A stretch of DNA of 9,514 bases from an uncultured Ruminococcus sp. (GTDB lineage: Bacteria > Bacillota > Clostridia > Oscillospirales > Ruminococcaceae), in assembly GCA_947174965.1 (NCBI GenBank), contig CAMWKY010000058.1:1-9514 (forward strand), given 5' to 3'. A model generated the notes under the pieces. It saw only the letters and a list, made by a program, of their open reading frames with translations. It had not been told where the DNA came from and did no database searches. A program made the position numbers and the translations under genes. Positions within the stretch are counted from its first letter, which is position 1; each line of letters begins with the position of its first letter. This document shows positions 1-7,248 of the stretch, piece by piece.

Positions 1-1105
1 TAAGCTCAACGTCCATTGTTACGTTATCGCCAGGCATACACATTTCCTTGTCAGCTGGAAGTGTAACAACACCTGTAACATCAGTTGTTCTGAAATAGAA
101 CTGAGGTCTGTAGTTATTAAAGAAAGGAGTATGACGACCGCCTTCTTCTTTCTTAAGAACGTAAACCTGACCAGAGAACTTTGTGTGTGGGTGAATTGAA
201 CCTGGTTTGCAGAGAACCTGTCCACGCTCAACCTGGTCTCTTGTGATACCACGGAGAAGTGCGCCAACGTTGTCACCAGCTTCACAGAAGTCAAGAGTTT
301 TTCTGAACATTTCAAGACCTGTTACAACTGTATTGAGTTTTTCTTCAGAAAGACCAACAATTTCAACTGGCTCATTAACCTTAAGCATACCTCTTTCAAC
401 TCTACCTGTAACAACAGTACCACGACCAGAAATTGTCATAGTATCTTCGATAGGCATAAGGAATGGCTTAGCATCGTCTCTTTCTGGGCTTGGAATGAAC
501 TCATCAACAGCGTTCATAAGCTCAATAATAGGAGCGTATGCAGGATTGCTGAGGTCATCAGGAGCTTCGAGAGCCTGAAGAGCAGAACCCTTGATGATAG
601 GTGTATCATCGCCAGGGAAGTCATAAGATGAGAGAAGGTCACGAATATCCATTTCAACGAGTTCGAGAAGTTCTTCGTCATCAACCTGGTCAGCCTTGTT
701 CATGAATACAACGATTGCAGGAACGCCAACCTGACGAGCGAGAAGAATGTGTTCTCTTGTCTGAGCCATAGGACCGTCAGAAGCAGCAACTACGAGGATA
801 GCACCGTCCATCTGAGCAGCACCTGTAATCATGTTCTTAACATAGTCAGCGTGACCTGGACAGTCAACGTGAGCATAGTGACGAGCATCTGTTTCGTACT
901 CAACGTGAGCAGTATTGATTGTGATACCACGCTCTCTTTCTTCAGGAGCCTTATCAATCATATCATATGCTTCATACTTAGCCTGACCCTTCATAGCGAG
1001 TGTCTTTGTGATAGCAGCTGTAAGAGTAGTCTTACCGTGGTCAACGTGACCGATAGTACCAATATTTACGTGTGGTTTGGTTCTTTCAAATTTAGCCTTT
1101 GCCAT
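1..1105 (-). CDS. tuf: Elongation factor Tu, C-terminal end cut off by the window edge
   Basis: EF-Tu is the cytoplasmic GTPase that carries aminoacyl-tRNA to the ribosomal A site. Reading from the ATG at 1105 gives 368 residues with no stop before the edge. The family is about 400 residues long, so roughly the last 30 (end of domain 3) are outside. Visible GTPase motifs are the P-loop GHVDHGKT (19-26), RGITI (59-63) with the switch I threonine, DCPGH (81-85) with the catalytic histidine 85, NKAD (136-139) and the GSAL motif further on. Domain 2 carries [14 protein letters not shown] and domain 3 begins near [11 protein letters not shown]. The start is fixed by AAGGAGG nine bases upstream. 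It is last of the visible str operon genes, 133 bases after fusA, and has its own promoter. Codon use favours CTC, CGT and GGT, as expected of a highly expressed gene. One small departure is PMAQTREH where PMPQTREH is usual. Identification is certain. Confidence 0.98.
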   Translation of the reverse strand, partial: MAKAKFERTKPHVNIGTIGHVDHGKTTLTAAITKTLAMKGQAKYEAYDMIDKAPEERERGITINTAHVEYETDARHYAHVDCPGHADYVKNMITGAAQMDGAILVVAASDGPMAQTREHILLARQVGVPAIVVFMNKADQVDDEELLELVEMDIRDLLSSYDFPGDDTPIIKGSALQALEAPDDLSNPAYAPIIELMNAVDEFIPSPERDDAKPFLMPIEDTMTISGRGTVVTGRVERGMLKVNEPVEIVGLSEEKLNTVVTGLEMFRKTLDFCEAGDNVGALLRGITRDQVERGQVLCKPGSIHPHTKFSGQVYVLKKEEGGRHTPFFNNYRPQFYFRTTDVTGVVTLPADKEMCMPGDNVTMDVEL

Positions 1106-1148
1106 TGGAAAATTCCTCCTTAAAAAAATTTCAGAAATCTGTAAATAT

Positions 1149-1177
1149 ATTATAACAGATTTTTTTTAAAATTGCAA
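1149..1177 (-). promoter_or_regulatory. tuf promoter (extended -10)
   Basis: On the minus strand a perfect TATAAT (1149-1154) is preceded by TGT, forming an extended -10 (TGnTATAAT). A weak -35, TTGCAA (1172-1177), lies 17 bases upstream. Transcription would begin near 1142, giving a leader of about 37 bases ending in the AAGGAGG ribosome binding site (1115-1120 core). The good -10 and exact spacing make a separate tuf transcript likely, in addition to any read-through from fusA. Separate tuf promoters are known in other bacteria; here it is inferred from sequence only. Confidence 0.75.
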
Positions 1178-1184
1178 GTGTTTT

Positions 1185-1212
1185 GGAGAAATTTTTTCAA
1201 AAAAATTCCTCC
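1185..1212 (-). other. Hairpin in the fusA-tuf spacer
   Basis: In the minus-strand RNA, GGAGGAA-T7-G-A6-TTTCTCC folds into a stem of about 13 pairs (one G-U) with a tiny loop. It begins 26 bases after the fusA stop. On the plus strand the G-U position becomes an A-C mismatch, so the structure suits the minus transcript. No U-tract follows the stem, so it is not a standard intrinsic terminator. It may be a weak terminator, a processing site or a 3'-end stabiliser for fusA mRNA. This is inference. Confidence 0.45.
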
Positions 1213-1238
1213 GCACACTTTATTTGTTAATAAATAAA

Positions 1239-3317
1239 TCAGTTTTTGCCTCTTGAAGCCATAATCTTTTCAGCAATACTCTTTGGAACTTCCTGATAGC
1301 TGTGAGGTTCCATGGTATACTGTCCACGACCCTGTGTATTTGAACGGAGGTCAGAAGTATAACCAAACATTTCTGAAAGCGGAACAAGAGCATCAACCTG
1401 AACAGAGCCAGTTCTTGATTCCTGACCCTGAATCTGTCCACGACGTGAACTGAGGTCGCCGATAACTGTACCAGTATAATCATCAGGAACAATAACAGCA
1501 ACTTTCATAACAGGTTCCATAAGAATAGCATTTGCCTGCTTGAGAGCCTCTTTGAATGCGATTGAGCCGGCAATCTTGAATGCCATTTCTGATGAGTCAA
1601 CTTCGTGATATGAACCGTCATAAAGCTCAACCTTAACGTCAACAACTTCATATCCTGCAAGTATACCTGATTTCATTGCGCCCTGAATACCTGCATCAAC
1701 AGCCGGAATGTATTCCTTTGGAATAGAACCGCCGACAACAGAGTTTTTGAACTCATATCCCTTGCCTGATTCATTAGGTTCAATACGGATTTTAACATGA
1801 CCATACTGACCTGAACCACCTGACTGTTTCTTGTATTTGTAGTCAACATCTGCATTGCCCTTGATTGTCTCTTTATAAGCAACCTGAGGTGCGCCAACAT
1901 TAGCTTCTACCTTAAATTCACGGAGAAGACGGTCAACAATAATATCGAGGTGAAGTTCTCCCATACCTGCAATAATTGTCTGTCCTGTTTCTTCGTCAGT
2001 CCATGTTTTGAAAGTCGGGTCTTCTTCTGCGAGTTTTGCGAGAGCGATACCCATTTTTTCCTGACCTGCCTTTGTTTTCGGCTCAATAGCAAGCTGAATA
2101 ACTGGCTCCGGAAATTCCATAGATTCAAGAATAATCGGGTGCTTTTCGTCGCAGAGTGTGTCACCTGTTGTTGTATTTTTAAGACCTACAGCAGCAGCAA
2201 TATCGCCGGAATAAACTGTAGTAAGGTCTTTTCTATGATTTGAATGCATCTGAACGATACGTCCGAAACGCTCACGGCTGTCCTTTGTTGCATTAAGAAC
2301 AGAGTCACCCTGATTTACAACACCTGAATAAACACGGAAGAAAGCAAGTTTACCAACGAACGGGTCAGTAGCAATCTTGAAAGCGAGAGCAGAGAACGGC
2401 TCATCATCTGAAGACGGTCTTTCTTCTTCTTCGTCTGTATCAGGATTAACGCCCTTGATAGCAGGAACATCAAGCGGAGACGGCATATAGTCGATAATAG
2501 CATCAAGAAGTTTTTGAACACCCTTGTTTTTATAAGATGTACCGCAGGTTACAGGAACCATTCTGTTTTCAATAGTAGCCTGGCGGATACACTTTTTGAT
2601 TTCTTCAATTGAAAGAGTACCTTCTTCAAAGTACTTTTCCATAAGTTCCTCGTCCATTTCTGCAACGTGTTCAACCATTGCTTCATGGTATTCCTGAGCT
2701 TTTTCCTGCATATCTTCAGGAATTTCCTCAACACGAATATCTTTTCCGAGGTCATCATAATAAATGTAAGCTTTCATTTCAACAAGGTCAATAATACCTC
2801 TGAAAGTATCTTCAGCACCGATAGGAAGCTGAATCGGAACAGCATTACACTTAAGTCTGTCCTTCATCATGTCAACAACACGATAGAAGTCCGCACCCAT
2901 AATGTCCATTTTATTTACATAAGCCATACGGGGTACTTTATAGTTATCAGCCTGTCTCCATACGGTTTCAGACTGTGGCTCAACACCGCCCTTTGCACAG
3001 AGAACAGTTACAGAACCGTCAAGTACACGGAGTGAACGCTCAACCTCAACAGTAAAGTCAACGTGTCCTGGAGTGTCAATAATGTTGAGTCTGTGACCTG
3101 CCCAGTAGCAAGTCGTAGCAGCAGAAGTAATTGTGATACCTCTTTCTTTTTCCTGGTCCATCCAGTCCATAACAGAAGCGCCCTCATGGGTTTCACCTAT
3201 TTTATAAGTTACACCTGTATAGAAAAGGATACGTTCTGTAGTGGTTGTCTTACCGGCATCAATGTGAGCCATTATGCCGATATTTCTGGTATTTTCAAGT
3301 GAACAATCTCTTGCCAT
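1239..3317 (-). CDS. fusA: Elongation factor G
   Basis: EF-G is the GTPase that drives translocation of tRNA and mRNA on the ribosome and helps recycle ribosomes. The 692 residues match the full family length. The N-terminal G domain shows AHIDAGKT (17-24), RGITI (59-63), DTPGH (81-85) and NKMD (135-138). Its G5 loop reads CGTSYKNKG where many EF-Gs have GSAFKNKG, a conservative variant. Domain II follows near [12 protein letters not shown]. Domain III includes [10 protein letters not shown] and domain IV begins near GAPQVAYKE and [12 protein letters not shown]. The C-terminal domain V holds [10 protein letters not shown] and SRRGQI. The start is preceded by AGAGGAAG at good spacing. It lies 24 bases after rpsG, so the two are almost surely co-transcribed, and tuf follows. 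It resembles the canonical housekeeping EF-G (fusA), not the divergent EF-G2 or the tetracycline-resistance paralogues. Confidence 0.98.
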   Translation of the reverse strand: MARDCSLENTRNIGIMAHIDAGKTTTTERILFYTGVTYKIGETHEGASVMDWMDQEKERGITITSAATTCYWAGHRLNIIDTPGHVDFTVEVERSLRVLDGSVTVLCAKGGVEPQSETVWRQADNYKVPRMAYVNKMDIMGADFYRVVDMMKDRLKCNAVPIQLPIGAEDTFRGIIDLVEMKAYIYYDDLGKDIRVEEIPEDMQEKAQEYHEAMVEHVAEMDEELMEKYFEEGTLSIEEIKKCIRQATIENRMVPVTCGTSYKNKGVQKLLDAIIDYMPSPLDVPAIKGVNPDTDEEEERPSSDDEPFSALAFKIATDPFVGKLAFFRVYSGVVNQGDSVLNATKDSRERFGRIVQMHSNHRKDLTTVYSGDIAAAVGLKNTTTGDTLCDEKHPIILESMEFPEPVIQLAIEPKTKAGQEKMGIALAKLAEEDPTFKTWTDEETGQTIIAGMGELHLDIIVDRLLREFKVEANVGAPQVAYKETIKGNADVDYKYKKQSGGSGQYGHVKIRIEPNESGKGYEFKNSVVGGSIPKEYIPAVDAGIQGAMKSGILAGYEVVDVKVELYDGSYHEVDSSEMAFKIAGSIAFKEALKQANAILMEPVMKVAVIVPDDYTGTVIGDLSSRRGQIQGQESRTGSVQVDALVPLSEMFGYTSDLRSNTQGRGQYTMEPHSYQEVPKSIAEKIMASRGKN

Positions 3318-3341
3318 AGTATCTTCCTCTCACAATGACGC

Positions 3342-3812
3342 TTACCAGCGGTAATGAGCAAAAGCCTTGTTTGCCTCTGCCATTTTGTGTGTATCGTCAC
3401 GTTTCTTGCAAGCACCGCCTGTGCCGTTGAGAGCATCAAGAATTTCACCTGCAAGTCTTTCTTTCATAGTTCTTTCGTTTCTCTCTCTGGAGTACTTAGT
3501 AATCCAACGGAGACCGAGAGTTGTACGTCTTTCAGCTCTTACCTCCATAGGAACCTGATAAGTAGCACCACCGAGACGGCGAGCCTTTACCTCTAATTCA
3601 GGCATGATATTTTCCATTGCCTGTTCAAAAACCTCCAGTGCGTCCTTGCCAGTTTTTTCAGCAACAATATCGAATGCACCGTAAACAATTTTCTGCGCAA
3701 CGCCTCTTTTACCGTCTAACATAACATAGTTGATAAGACGTGTAACAAGCTTTGAATTGTAAACAGGGTCCTGAATCAATTCACGTCTTGCGTTATAACC
3801 TCTTCTTGGCAT
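3342..3812 (-). CDS. rpsG: 30S ribosomal protein S7
   Basis: S7 nucleates assembly of the 30S head by binding the 3' major domain of 16S rRNA. It also lies at the exit site and contacts mRNA and tRNA. The protein is 156 residues, the standard bacterial length, beginning [16 protein letters not shown]. It contains the conserved stretches [31 protein letters not shown] and [10 protein letters not shown], and ends in [12 protein letters not shown]. An in-frame ATG 18 bases further upstream (3830) overlaps the ribosome binding site AAGGAGGG (3820-3827). That site is eight bases from the ATG at 3812, so 3812 is the start and the upstream ATG is not used. The gene follows rpsL after a long 227-base spacer and precedes fusA by 24 bases. 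S7 represses its own operon in E. coli by binding the rpsL-rpsG spacer. Whether it does so here is unknown. Confidence 0.98.
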   Translation of the reverse strand: MPRRGYNARRELIQDPVYNSKLVTRLINYVMLDGKRGVAQKIVYGAFDIVAEKTGKDALEVFEQAMENIMPELEVKARRLGGATYQVPMEVRAERRTTLGLRWITKYSRERNERTMKERLAGEILDALNGTGGACKKRDDTHKMAEANKAFAHYRW

Positions 3813-3886
3813 TTCGCTTCCCTCCTTCATATATATTCATGAATTCATAGGTACTCGTAAAGAACGATTACTGTCAAAAAAATTGA

Positions 3887-3914
3887 CTTATACTTCACCG
3901 TTCAGTTCCGTCAA
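3887..3914 (-). promoter_or_regulatory. Candidate internal promoter for rpsG-fusA
   Basis: Within the rpsL-rpsG spacer the minus strand reads TTGACG (3909-3914), a 16-base gap, then TATAAG (3887-3892). Each hexamer matches the vegetative consensus at five of six positions. Transcription would start near 3880 and give a leader of about 67 bases before rpsG. The first transcribed stretch holds GTCAA-TTTTT-TTGAC, a small inverted repeat. The site would allow S7 and EF-G to be made independently of S12. It is a prediction from sequence alone, and the 16-base gap is slightly short. Confidence 0.45.
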
Positions 3915-3918
3915 GACC

Positions 3919-3953
3919 AATGCAGAGGAATAATATATATTAAACTCCGCATT
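3919..3953 (-). other. Hairpin in the rpsL-rpsG spacer
   Basis: In the minus-strand RNA, AATGCGGAG (3945-3953) pairs with CTCTGCATT (3919-3927). This gives nine pairs including one G-U, closed by a 17-base AU-rich loop that contains the self-complementary AATATATATT. On the plus strand the G-U becomes a mismatch, which points to the minus transcript. No U-tract follows, so it is not an intrinsic terminator. It lies just upstream of the candidate rpsG promoter. It could bind S7, be a processing site, or be chance in AT-rich DNA. Confidence 0.45.
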
Positions 3954-3994
3954 TATCCTGCGATAGTAGTTATCCTATTTTAAAATTTTGTCCG

Positions 3995-4049
3995 GCATAT
4001 TTTTATGCAGTCAAGCCGAATGACTGAATCAGGCAGAAATTACTTCTGC
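3995..4049 (-). other. Two small inverted repeats at the end of rpsL
   Basis: The first repeat, GCAGAA-GTAAT-TTCTGC in the minus-strand RNA (4033-4049), spans the rpsL stop codon. It is a perfect six-pair stem with a five-base loop. The second, GCATA-AAAA-TATGC (3995-4008), follows 24 bases later with a perfect five-pair stem. Neither is followed by a clear U-tract, so neither looks like a strong terminator. They may protect the 3' end of an rpsL-only mRNA or form part of a larger fold with the hairpin at 3919-3953. Confidence 0.35.
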
Positions 4050-4456
4050 TTAGGTCTTTTTGCACCATACTTTGAACGAGACTGAAGTCTGTTTGCAACA
4101 CCCTGTGCATCAAGTGCGCCTCTGATGATGTGGTAACGTACACCAGGTAAATCCTTAACACGTCCGCCTCTGATGAGTACAACGCTGTGTTCCTGAAGGT
4201 TGTGACCAATACCCGGAATATAAGATGTTACTTCATATCCGTTTGTGAGCTTAACTCTGGCAATTTTTCTCATAGCTGAGTTAGGCTTTTTAGGTGTAGC
4301 AGTTCTTACAGCAGTGCAAACTCCTCTTTTCTGAGGTGAACTCTGGTTAATCTGCACCTTCTTCTTAGCATTGTAGCCTTTCTGGAGAGCAGGAGCTGTT
4401 GACTTTGTTTCAAGGTCTTTTCTTCCCTTGCGAACAAGCTGGTTAAATGTTGGCAT
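4040..4456 (-). CDS. rpsL: 30S ribosomal protein S12
   Basis: S12 sits at the decoding centre of the 30S subunit and helps control tRNA selection; it is the classic streptomycin target. The protein has 138 residues, about 14 more than the E. coli form. The extra residues are near the N-terminus around [10 protein letters not shown], as is usual in Gram-positive bacteria. Conserved blocks include [45 protein letters not shown] and [13 protein letters not shown], with the basic tail [11 protein letters not shown]. Lysines 56 and 101 match E. coli positions 43 and 88 (Met counted), where streptomycin-resistance changes arise. Both are wild type here. The start is set by AAAGGAGG shortly upstream. 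It is the first gene of the visible str operon, expressed from a consensus promoter and divergent from the glycoside hydrolase. Confidence 0.98.
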   Translation of the reverse strand: MPTFNQLVRKGRKDLETKSTAPALQKGYNAKKKVQINQSSPQKRGVCTAVRTATPKKPNSAMRKIARVKLTNGYEVTSYIPGIGHNLQEHSVVLIRGGRVKDLPGVRYHIIRGALDAQGVANRLQSRSKYGAKRPKQK

Positions 4457-4480
4457 AATCTTCCTCCTTTTTTAATAATA

Positions 4481-4506
4481 TATGCAAATACAACTTGTAC
4501 AGCATA
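4481..4506 (-). other. Hairpin at the predicted 5' end of rpsL mRNA
   Basis: In the minus-strand RNA, TATGC (4502-4506) pairs with GCATA (4481-4485). Inside it, TACA and TGTA form four pairs around the loop AGT. The fold begins within a base or so of the start site predicted from the -10 at 4513-4518. A hairpin at the very 5' end can protect mRNA from decay. It also contains the near-palindrome TACAA-G-TTGTA (4489-4499), which could instead be read as a DNA site. Function is inferred. Confidence 0.4.
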
Positions 4507-4512
4507 CGTTAT

Positions 4513-4541
4513 ATTATATACCAAAAAAAGTATTTTGTCAA
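4513..4541 (-). promoter_or_regulatory. rpsL (str operon) promoter
   Basis: The minus strand has a perfect TTGACA (4536-4541), a 17-base spacer, and a perfect TATAAT (4513-4518). Transcription would start near 4506, giving a leader of about 50 bases before rpsL. Runs of A and T upstream of the -35 (about 4545-4600) resemble an UP element. This is what one expects for a strong, growth-linked housekeeping promoter. It also shows that the operon does not depend on read-through from an upstream rpoBC. Confidence 0.9.
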
Positions 4542-4687
4542 GAGAAATTCTCAAAAAAACGATTTTTTATTAATATTTGTTTATTTTAGCTATTGAATAC
4601 TGTTTTTTTTCGTTGCTATTGTCTATTTTTTCAGATAATTATTTTACTATTTTGTACATTAAAATGATATACGATTATGAAAATCAA

Positions 4688-4696
4688 TGATATAAT
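4688..4696 (+). promoter_or_regulatory. Promoter of the GH5 gene (extended -10)
   Basis: TGATATAAT (4688-4696) is an exact extended -10 element. No good -35 hexamer lies 16-18 bases upstream (the sequence there is TATACG), so activity would depend on the extended -10 or on an activator. Transcription would start near 4703, giving a leader of about 31 bases with GAGGTGAT as ribosome binding site. Confidence 0.6.
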
Positions 4697-4705
4697 CAGA
4701 TTATA
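4691..4705. promoter_or_regulatory. Palindromic operator candidate over the GH5 promoter
   Basis: TATAATC-A-GATTATA is a perfect inverted repeat with seven-base arms around one base. It covers the -10 hexamer and the likely start site of the GH5 gene, a position where a bound protein would block RNA polymerase. A further half site, GATTAT, lies at 4673-4678. No regulator gene is visible in the window, so the binding protein cannot be named. In such AT-rich DNA a chance palindrome cannot be excluded. Confidence 0.45.
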
Positions 4706-4733
4706 ACAAATTTTCTTGATTGAGGTGATTTCA

Positions 4734-5756
4734 ATGAAAAAATGGAACGGCTATCAGAAGGGCATCAATCTCGGGGGCTGGCTTTCACAGGCTGAACTCA
4801 CAAAAGAACACTGCGACACTTTTATAACAGAATCAGACATTGAAAAAATTGCGGGCTGGGGATTCGACCATATCCGACTTCCTGTTGACTATAATCTTGT
4901 GCAGGATAATAAGGGCAAATTTATTGAAAGCGGATTTAGCTATATTGATTCATGTATTGAATGGTGCGGAAAATATGGCTTGAATATGATTCTTGACTTA
5001 CATAAGACAGCAGGATTTTCATTTGACGATGGTGAAAATGAAGCAGGATTTTTTTATAATGACGATATGATTTCCCGTTTTATTTCCCTCTGGACAGAAT
5101 TTGCAAAGCGTTACGGGAAATACAGTTCACGACTTGCATTTGAACTTCTGAATGAAGTTGTTGAGGAGAGCGACAATGAGCCATTTATGAAAATCGCTGA
5201 AAAGACGGTTGCTATTATCAGAGAATACGCTCCCGACATAAAAATCCTTATAGGAAGCTACTATAACAATAGCGTTCAGACAGTAAAGTACATTGCTCCG
5301 CCGTTTGATGAGAATATTATCTACAACTTCCATTGCTATGAGCCACTTCTTTTCACGCACCAGAAAGCATACTGGATTAAGAATATGCCGAAAGATTTAG
5401 TAATAGAATATCCCATAACAAAAGAAAAATTCCTTGCTGAATCAAAAAAGCTCCCTCAGATAAATACTTTTGAATGGGCAGTTCCTGAAAATGGATTTAA
5501 TACAGAATACTTTGAAAATCTGTTCCGTGAAGCTATTGAGACTGCTGAAAAACATAATGTTATGCTTTACTGCGGCGAATATGGTGTAATTGAACTTGCT
5601 GACCCTGAATCCGCTGTAAACTGGTATCGTGACATACATTCTGTATTTGAAAAATACGGAATCGGACGTTCATTATGGTGCTATAAAGCTAAAGACTTCG
5701 GAATACTTGATGGTATGCTTAATGTAGTAAGAGACGATATAATCAAAAATTCATAA
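4734..5756 (+). CDS. Intracellular glycoside hydrolase family 5 (cellulase-like)
   Basis: This is a retaining beta-glycosidase or glucanase with a TIM-barrel fold. The 340 residues cover a single GH5 domain. Arg48 (HIRLPVD), His90 (LDLH), the acid/base Glu141 in LNE, His200 and Tyr202 (FHCYEP), the nucleophile Glu282 in GEYG, and Trp315 (SLWCYK) fit the family's conserved active-site positions. The N-terminus (MKKWNGYQKGINLGGW) goes straight into the catalytic domain, with no signal peptide, dockerin or carbohydrate-binding module. I therefore infer a cytoplasmic enzyme acting on imported beta-linked oligosaccharides such as cello- or gluco-oligosaccharides, not a cellulosomal cellulase. The exact substrate and GH5 subfamily cannot be read from the sequence. 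The ATG at 4734 has GAGGTGAT eight bases upstream. An in-frame TTG at 4716 lacks a binding site and is rejected. The gene stands alone, divergent from rpsL and convergent with trkH. Confidence 0.9.
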   Translation: MKKWNGYQKGINLGGWLSQAELTKEHCDTFITESDIEKIAGWGFDHIRLPVDYNLVQDNKGKFIESGFSYIDSCIEWCGKYGLNMILDLHKTAGFSFDDGENEAGFFYNDDMISRFISLWTEFAKRYGKYSSRLAFELLNEVVEESDNEPFMKIAEKTVAIIREYAPDIKILIGSYYNNSVQTVKYIAPPFDENIIYNFHCYEPLLFTHQKAYWIKNMPKDLVIEYPITKEKFLAESKKLPQINTFEWAVPENGFNTEYFENLFREAIETAEKHNVMLYCGEYGVIELADPESAVNWYRDIHSVFEKYGIGRSLWCYKAKDFGILDGMLNVVRDDIIKNS

Positions 5757-5763
5757 CAAAAAG

Positions 5764-5795
5764 CGGTGAAGAAAAAAATCTTCACCGTATTTGTT
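5764..5795. terminator. Bidirectional intrinsic terminator between GH5 and trkH
   Basis: CGGTGAAGA-AAAAAA-TCTTCACCG forms a perfect nine-pair stem with a six-base loop (5764-5787). On the plus strand it is followed by TATTTGTTTT. On the minus strand it is followed by CTTTTTG. It starts seven bases after the GH5 stop and ends eight bases before the trkH stop, so it can end both convergent transcripts. Confidence 0.9.
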
Positions 5796-7232
5796 TTAAT
5801 GTTTTCTCACTCCTAAAAGAAGAATCAGCGGATAAATTTCAAGTCTGCCAATAAGCATATCAAAGCTTAATATTATCTTTGAGAACGAATCAAAACCACT
5901 GAAATTTCCTGATGTACTCAATCTACCGACACCAAAACCGATATTATTCATACAAGTCACAACAGCTGAAATATTTTCCTCAATTGTATAGCTGTCATGT
6001 GACAGGAGGAGTACAGAAATCGCAAGAATCAGCATAAATAGTATGAAATAGTTGCTTGCGCCACGTATCACATCTTTTTCAACTGGTTTTCCGTCAATTT
6101 TTACAGATGCAACCGCACGTGGACTTACAATATATTTGAGTTCTCTTATGCCTGTTTTTACTATTATCAGTACCCTTGAAACTTTCATTCCGCCACCTGT
6201 TGAGCCTGCACAAGAGCCGACAAACATCAGCAGTAAAAGCAGAGTCTGTGGAAATGTTGACCATTGACCCGTATCAGTTGTTGCAAATCCTGCCGAAGTA
6301 ATTGTTGATACAACCATAAAGAATGAGTGCCTTAATGAATCACCTATTGACGAATAAATGTCTTTTACTGAAAATGTTATAACTGTTGTCACTGTAGCAA
6401 TTATACCAAAATATGTAAGAAGTTCTTCATTTTTGAATACAAGTGAAAATTTCTTTATAAGCATATAGTAATAGAGATTGAAATTAATACCAAAAAGAAT
6501 TAAAAAAACAGCAACTGTCATCTCTATTCCAAGACTGTTATAATGTGCTATACTATCATTCCACATTGAAAATCCGCCCGTACCTGCTGACGAACACGCA
6601 TGAACTATTGCATCATAAAAAGGCATACCAAAAAGCATAAGAATAACTGCCTCTGAAACAGTGAGTATTATATATATTCCATAGAGGATTCTTGCAGAAA
6701 AACTTGATTTTGAAACAAGTCGTCCGACGTTTGGTCCTGCACATTCTGCTCTCATCATGTGCATTGTACGAACGTCATTGCTGTTCATTACGGCAAGCAC
6801 AAACATAAGTACGCCCATACCGCCCAGCCAATGAGTAAACGCCCTCCAGAACATACATGATTTTGACATACTTTCAACATCATTCAGAATTGTAGAGCCT
6901 GTTGTTGTAAAACCTGATACAGTTTCAAAAAGTGCGTCAATATAGTTTGGAATGTCACCTGAAATAACAAACGGCAACGCTCCTATAGCTGACATTGTAA
7001 TCCATGCAGCTGCTACACTGATAAAGCCCTCCATTGAAAAAACAGCCGTATTCTTTGGCTTTTTTATTGTGAAAACTACTGAAATAAACATTGTAATAAA
7101 AAAGGGAATACCAAAAGTTGCAAGAACATGATGTTCACCATAAACTGCTCCGACAATTACAGGGAGAAGCATACAAAGTCCGACAACACGAAGAATCTGC
7201 CCTATAATATAAGTTATCATTTTATAATTCAT
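5796..7232 (-). CDS. trkH: Trk potassium uptake system membrane subunit TrkH
   Basis: TrkH is the inner-membrane potassium-conducting subunit of the Trk system. The 478 residues match the usual TrkH length and form four repeated membrane-pore-membrane units plus extra N-terminal helices. The four selectivity-filter loops can be seen at SGFTTTGST (about 106-114), SSAGTGGFS (214-222), ITSAGFATTD (311-320) and NNIGFGVG (429-436), each with its filter glycine. GSCAGSTGGGMK (339-350) matches the glycine-rich intramembrane gating loop of the third repeat. The ATG at 7232 lies 16 bases after the trkA stop. Its ribosome binding site is weak (GGAG directly after the TAG of trkA, about 12 bases away), suggesting translational coupling. 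An ATG four codons later has no better site. It shares the trkA promoter. TrkH is preferred over KtrB because the partner is a double-domain TrkA, not a single-domain KtrA. Confidence 0.95.
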   Translation of the reverse strand: MNYKMITYIIGQILRVVGLCMLLPVIVGAVYGEHHVLATFGIPFFITMFISVVFTIKKPKNTAVFSMEGFISVAAAWITMSAIGALPFVISGDIPNYIDALFETVSGFTTTGSTILNDVESMSKSCMFWRAFTHWLGGMGVLMFVLAVMNSNDVRTMHMMRAECAGPNVGRLVSKSSFSARILYGIYIILTVSEAVILMLFGMPFYDAIVHACSSAGTGGFSMWNDSIAHYNSLGIEMTVAVFLILFGINFNLYYYMLIKKFSLVFKNEELLTYFGIIATVTTVITFSVKDIYSSIGDSLRHSFFMVVSTITSAGFATTDTGQWSTFPQTLLLLLMFVGSCAGSTGGGMKVSRVLIIVKTGIRELKYIVSPRAVASVKIDGKPVEKDVIRGASNYFILFMLILAISVLLLSHDSYTIEENISAVVTCMNNIGFGVGRLSTSGNFSGFDSFSKIILSFDMLIGRLEIYPLILLLGVRKH

Positions 7233-7248
7233 TTAACTTGCCTGCTCC

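Noticed and set aside
207..1123. Plus-strand open frames opposite tuf (207-578 and 749-1123) and similar ones opposite fusA and rpsG
   Set aside because: They are shadows of strongly conserved genes, have no ribosome binding sites and encode Ser/Thr-rich low-quality sequence with no recognisable motif.
1150..1200. Possible 16-residue leader peptide on the minus strand beginning with TTG behind GGAGG (1208-1212)
   Set aside because: It overlaps the hairpin and the tuf promoter, is mostly Lys, Asn and Leu from A/T runs, and has no sign of coding. The binding-site likeness is best explained as the base of the hairpin.
3813..3830. Upstream in-frame ATG for rpsG at 3830
   Set aside because: It overlaps the AAGGAGGG ribosome binding site that serves the ATG at 3812, and the S7 family starts at MPRRG with 156 residues.
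3985..4014. TTGACT on the minus strand (4009-4014) as a promoter just after rpsL
   Set aside because: At 16-18 bases downstream the best -10 is CAAAAT, and the spacer is occupied by a small inverted repeat. Support is too weak.
4040..4456. Possible streptomycin-resistance allele in rpsL
   Set aside because: Both key lysines (56 and 101 here, equal to 43 and 88 in E. coli with Met counted) are unchanged.
4716..4733. In-frame TTG at 4716 as a longer GH5 start
   Set aside because: It has no ribosome binding site of its own, whereas GAGGTGAT is well placed for the ATG at 4734. The added residues would not form a signal peptide.
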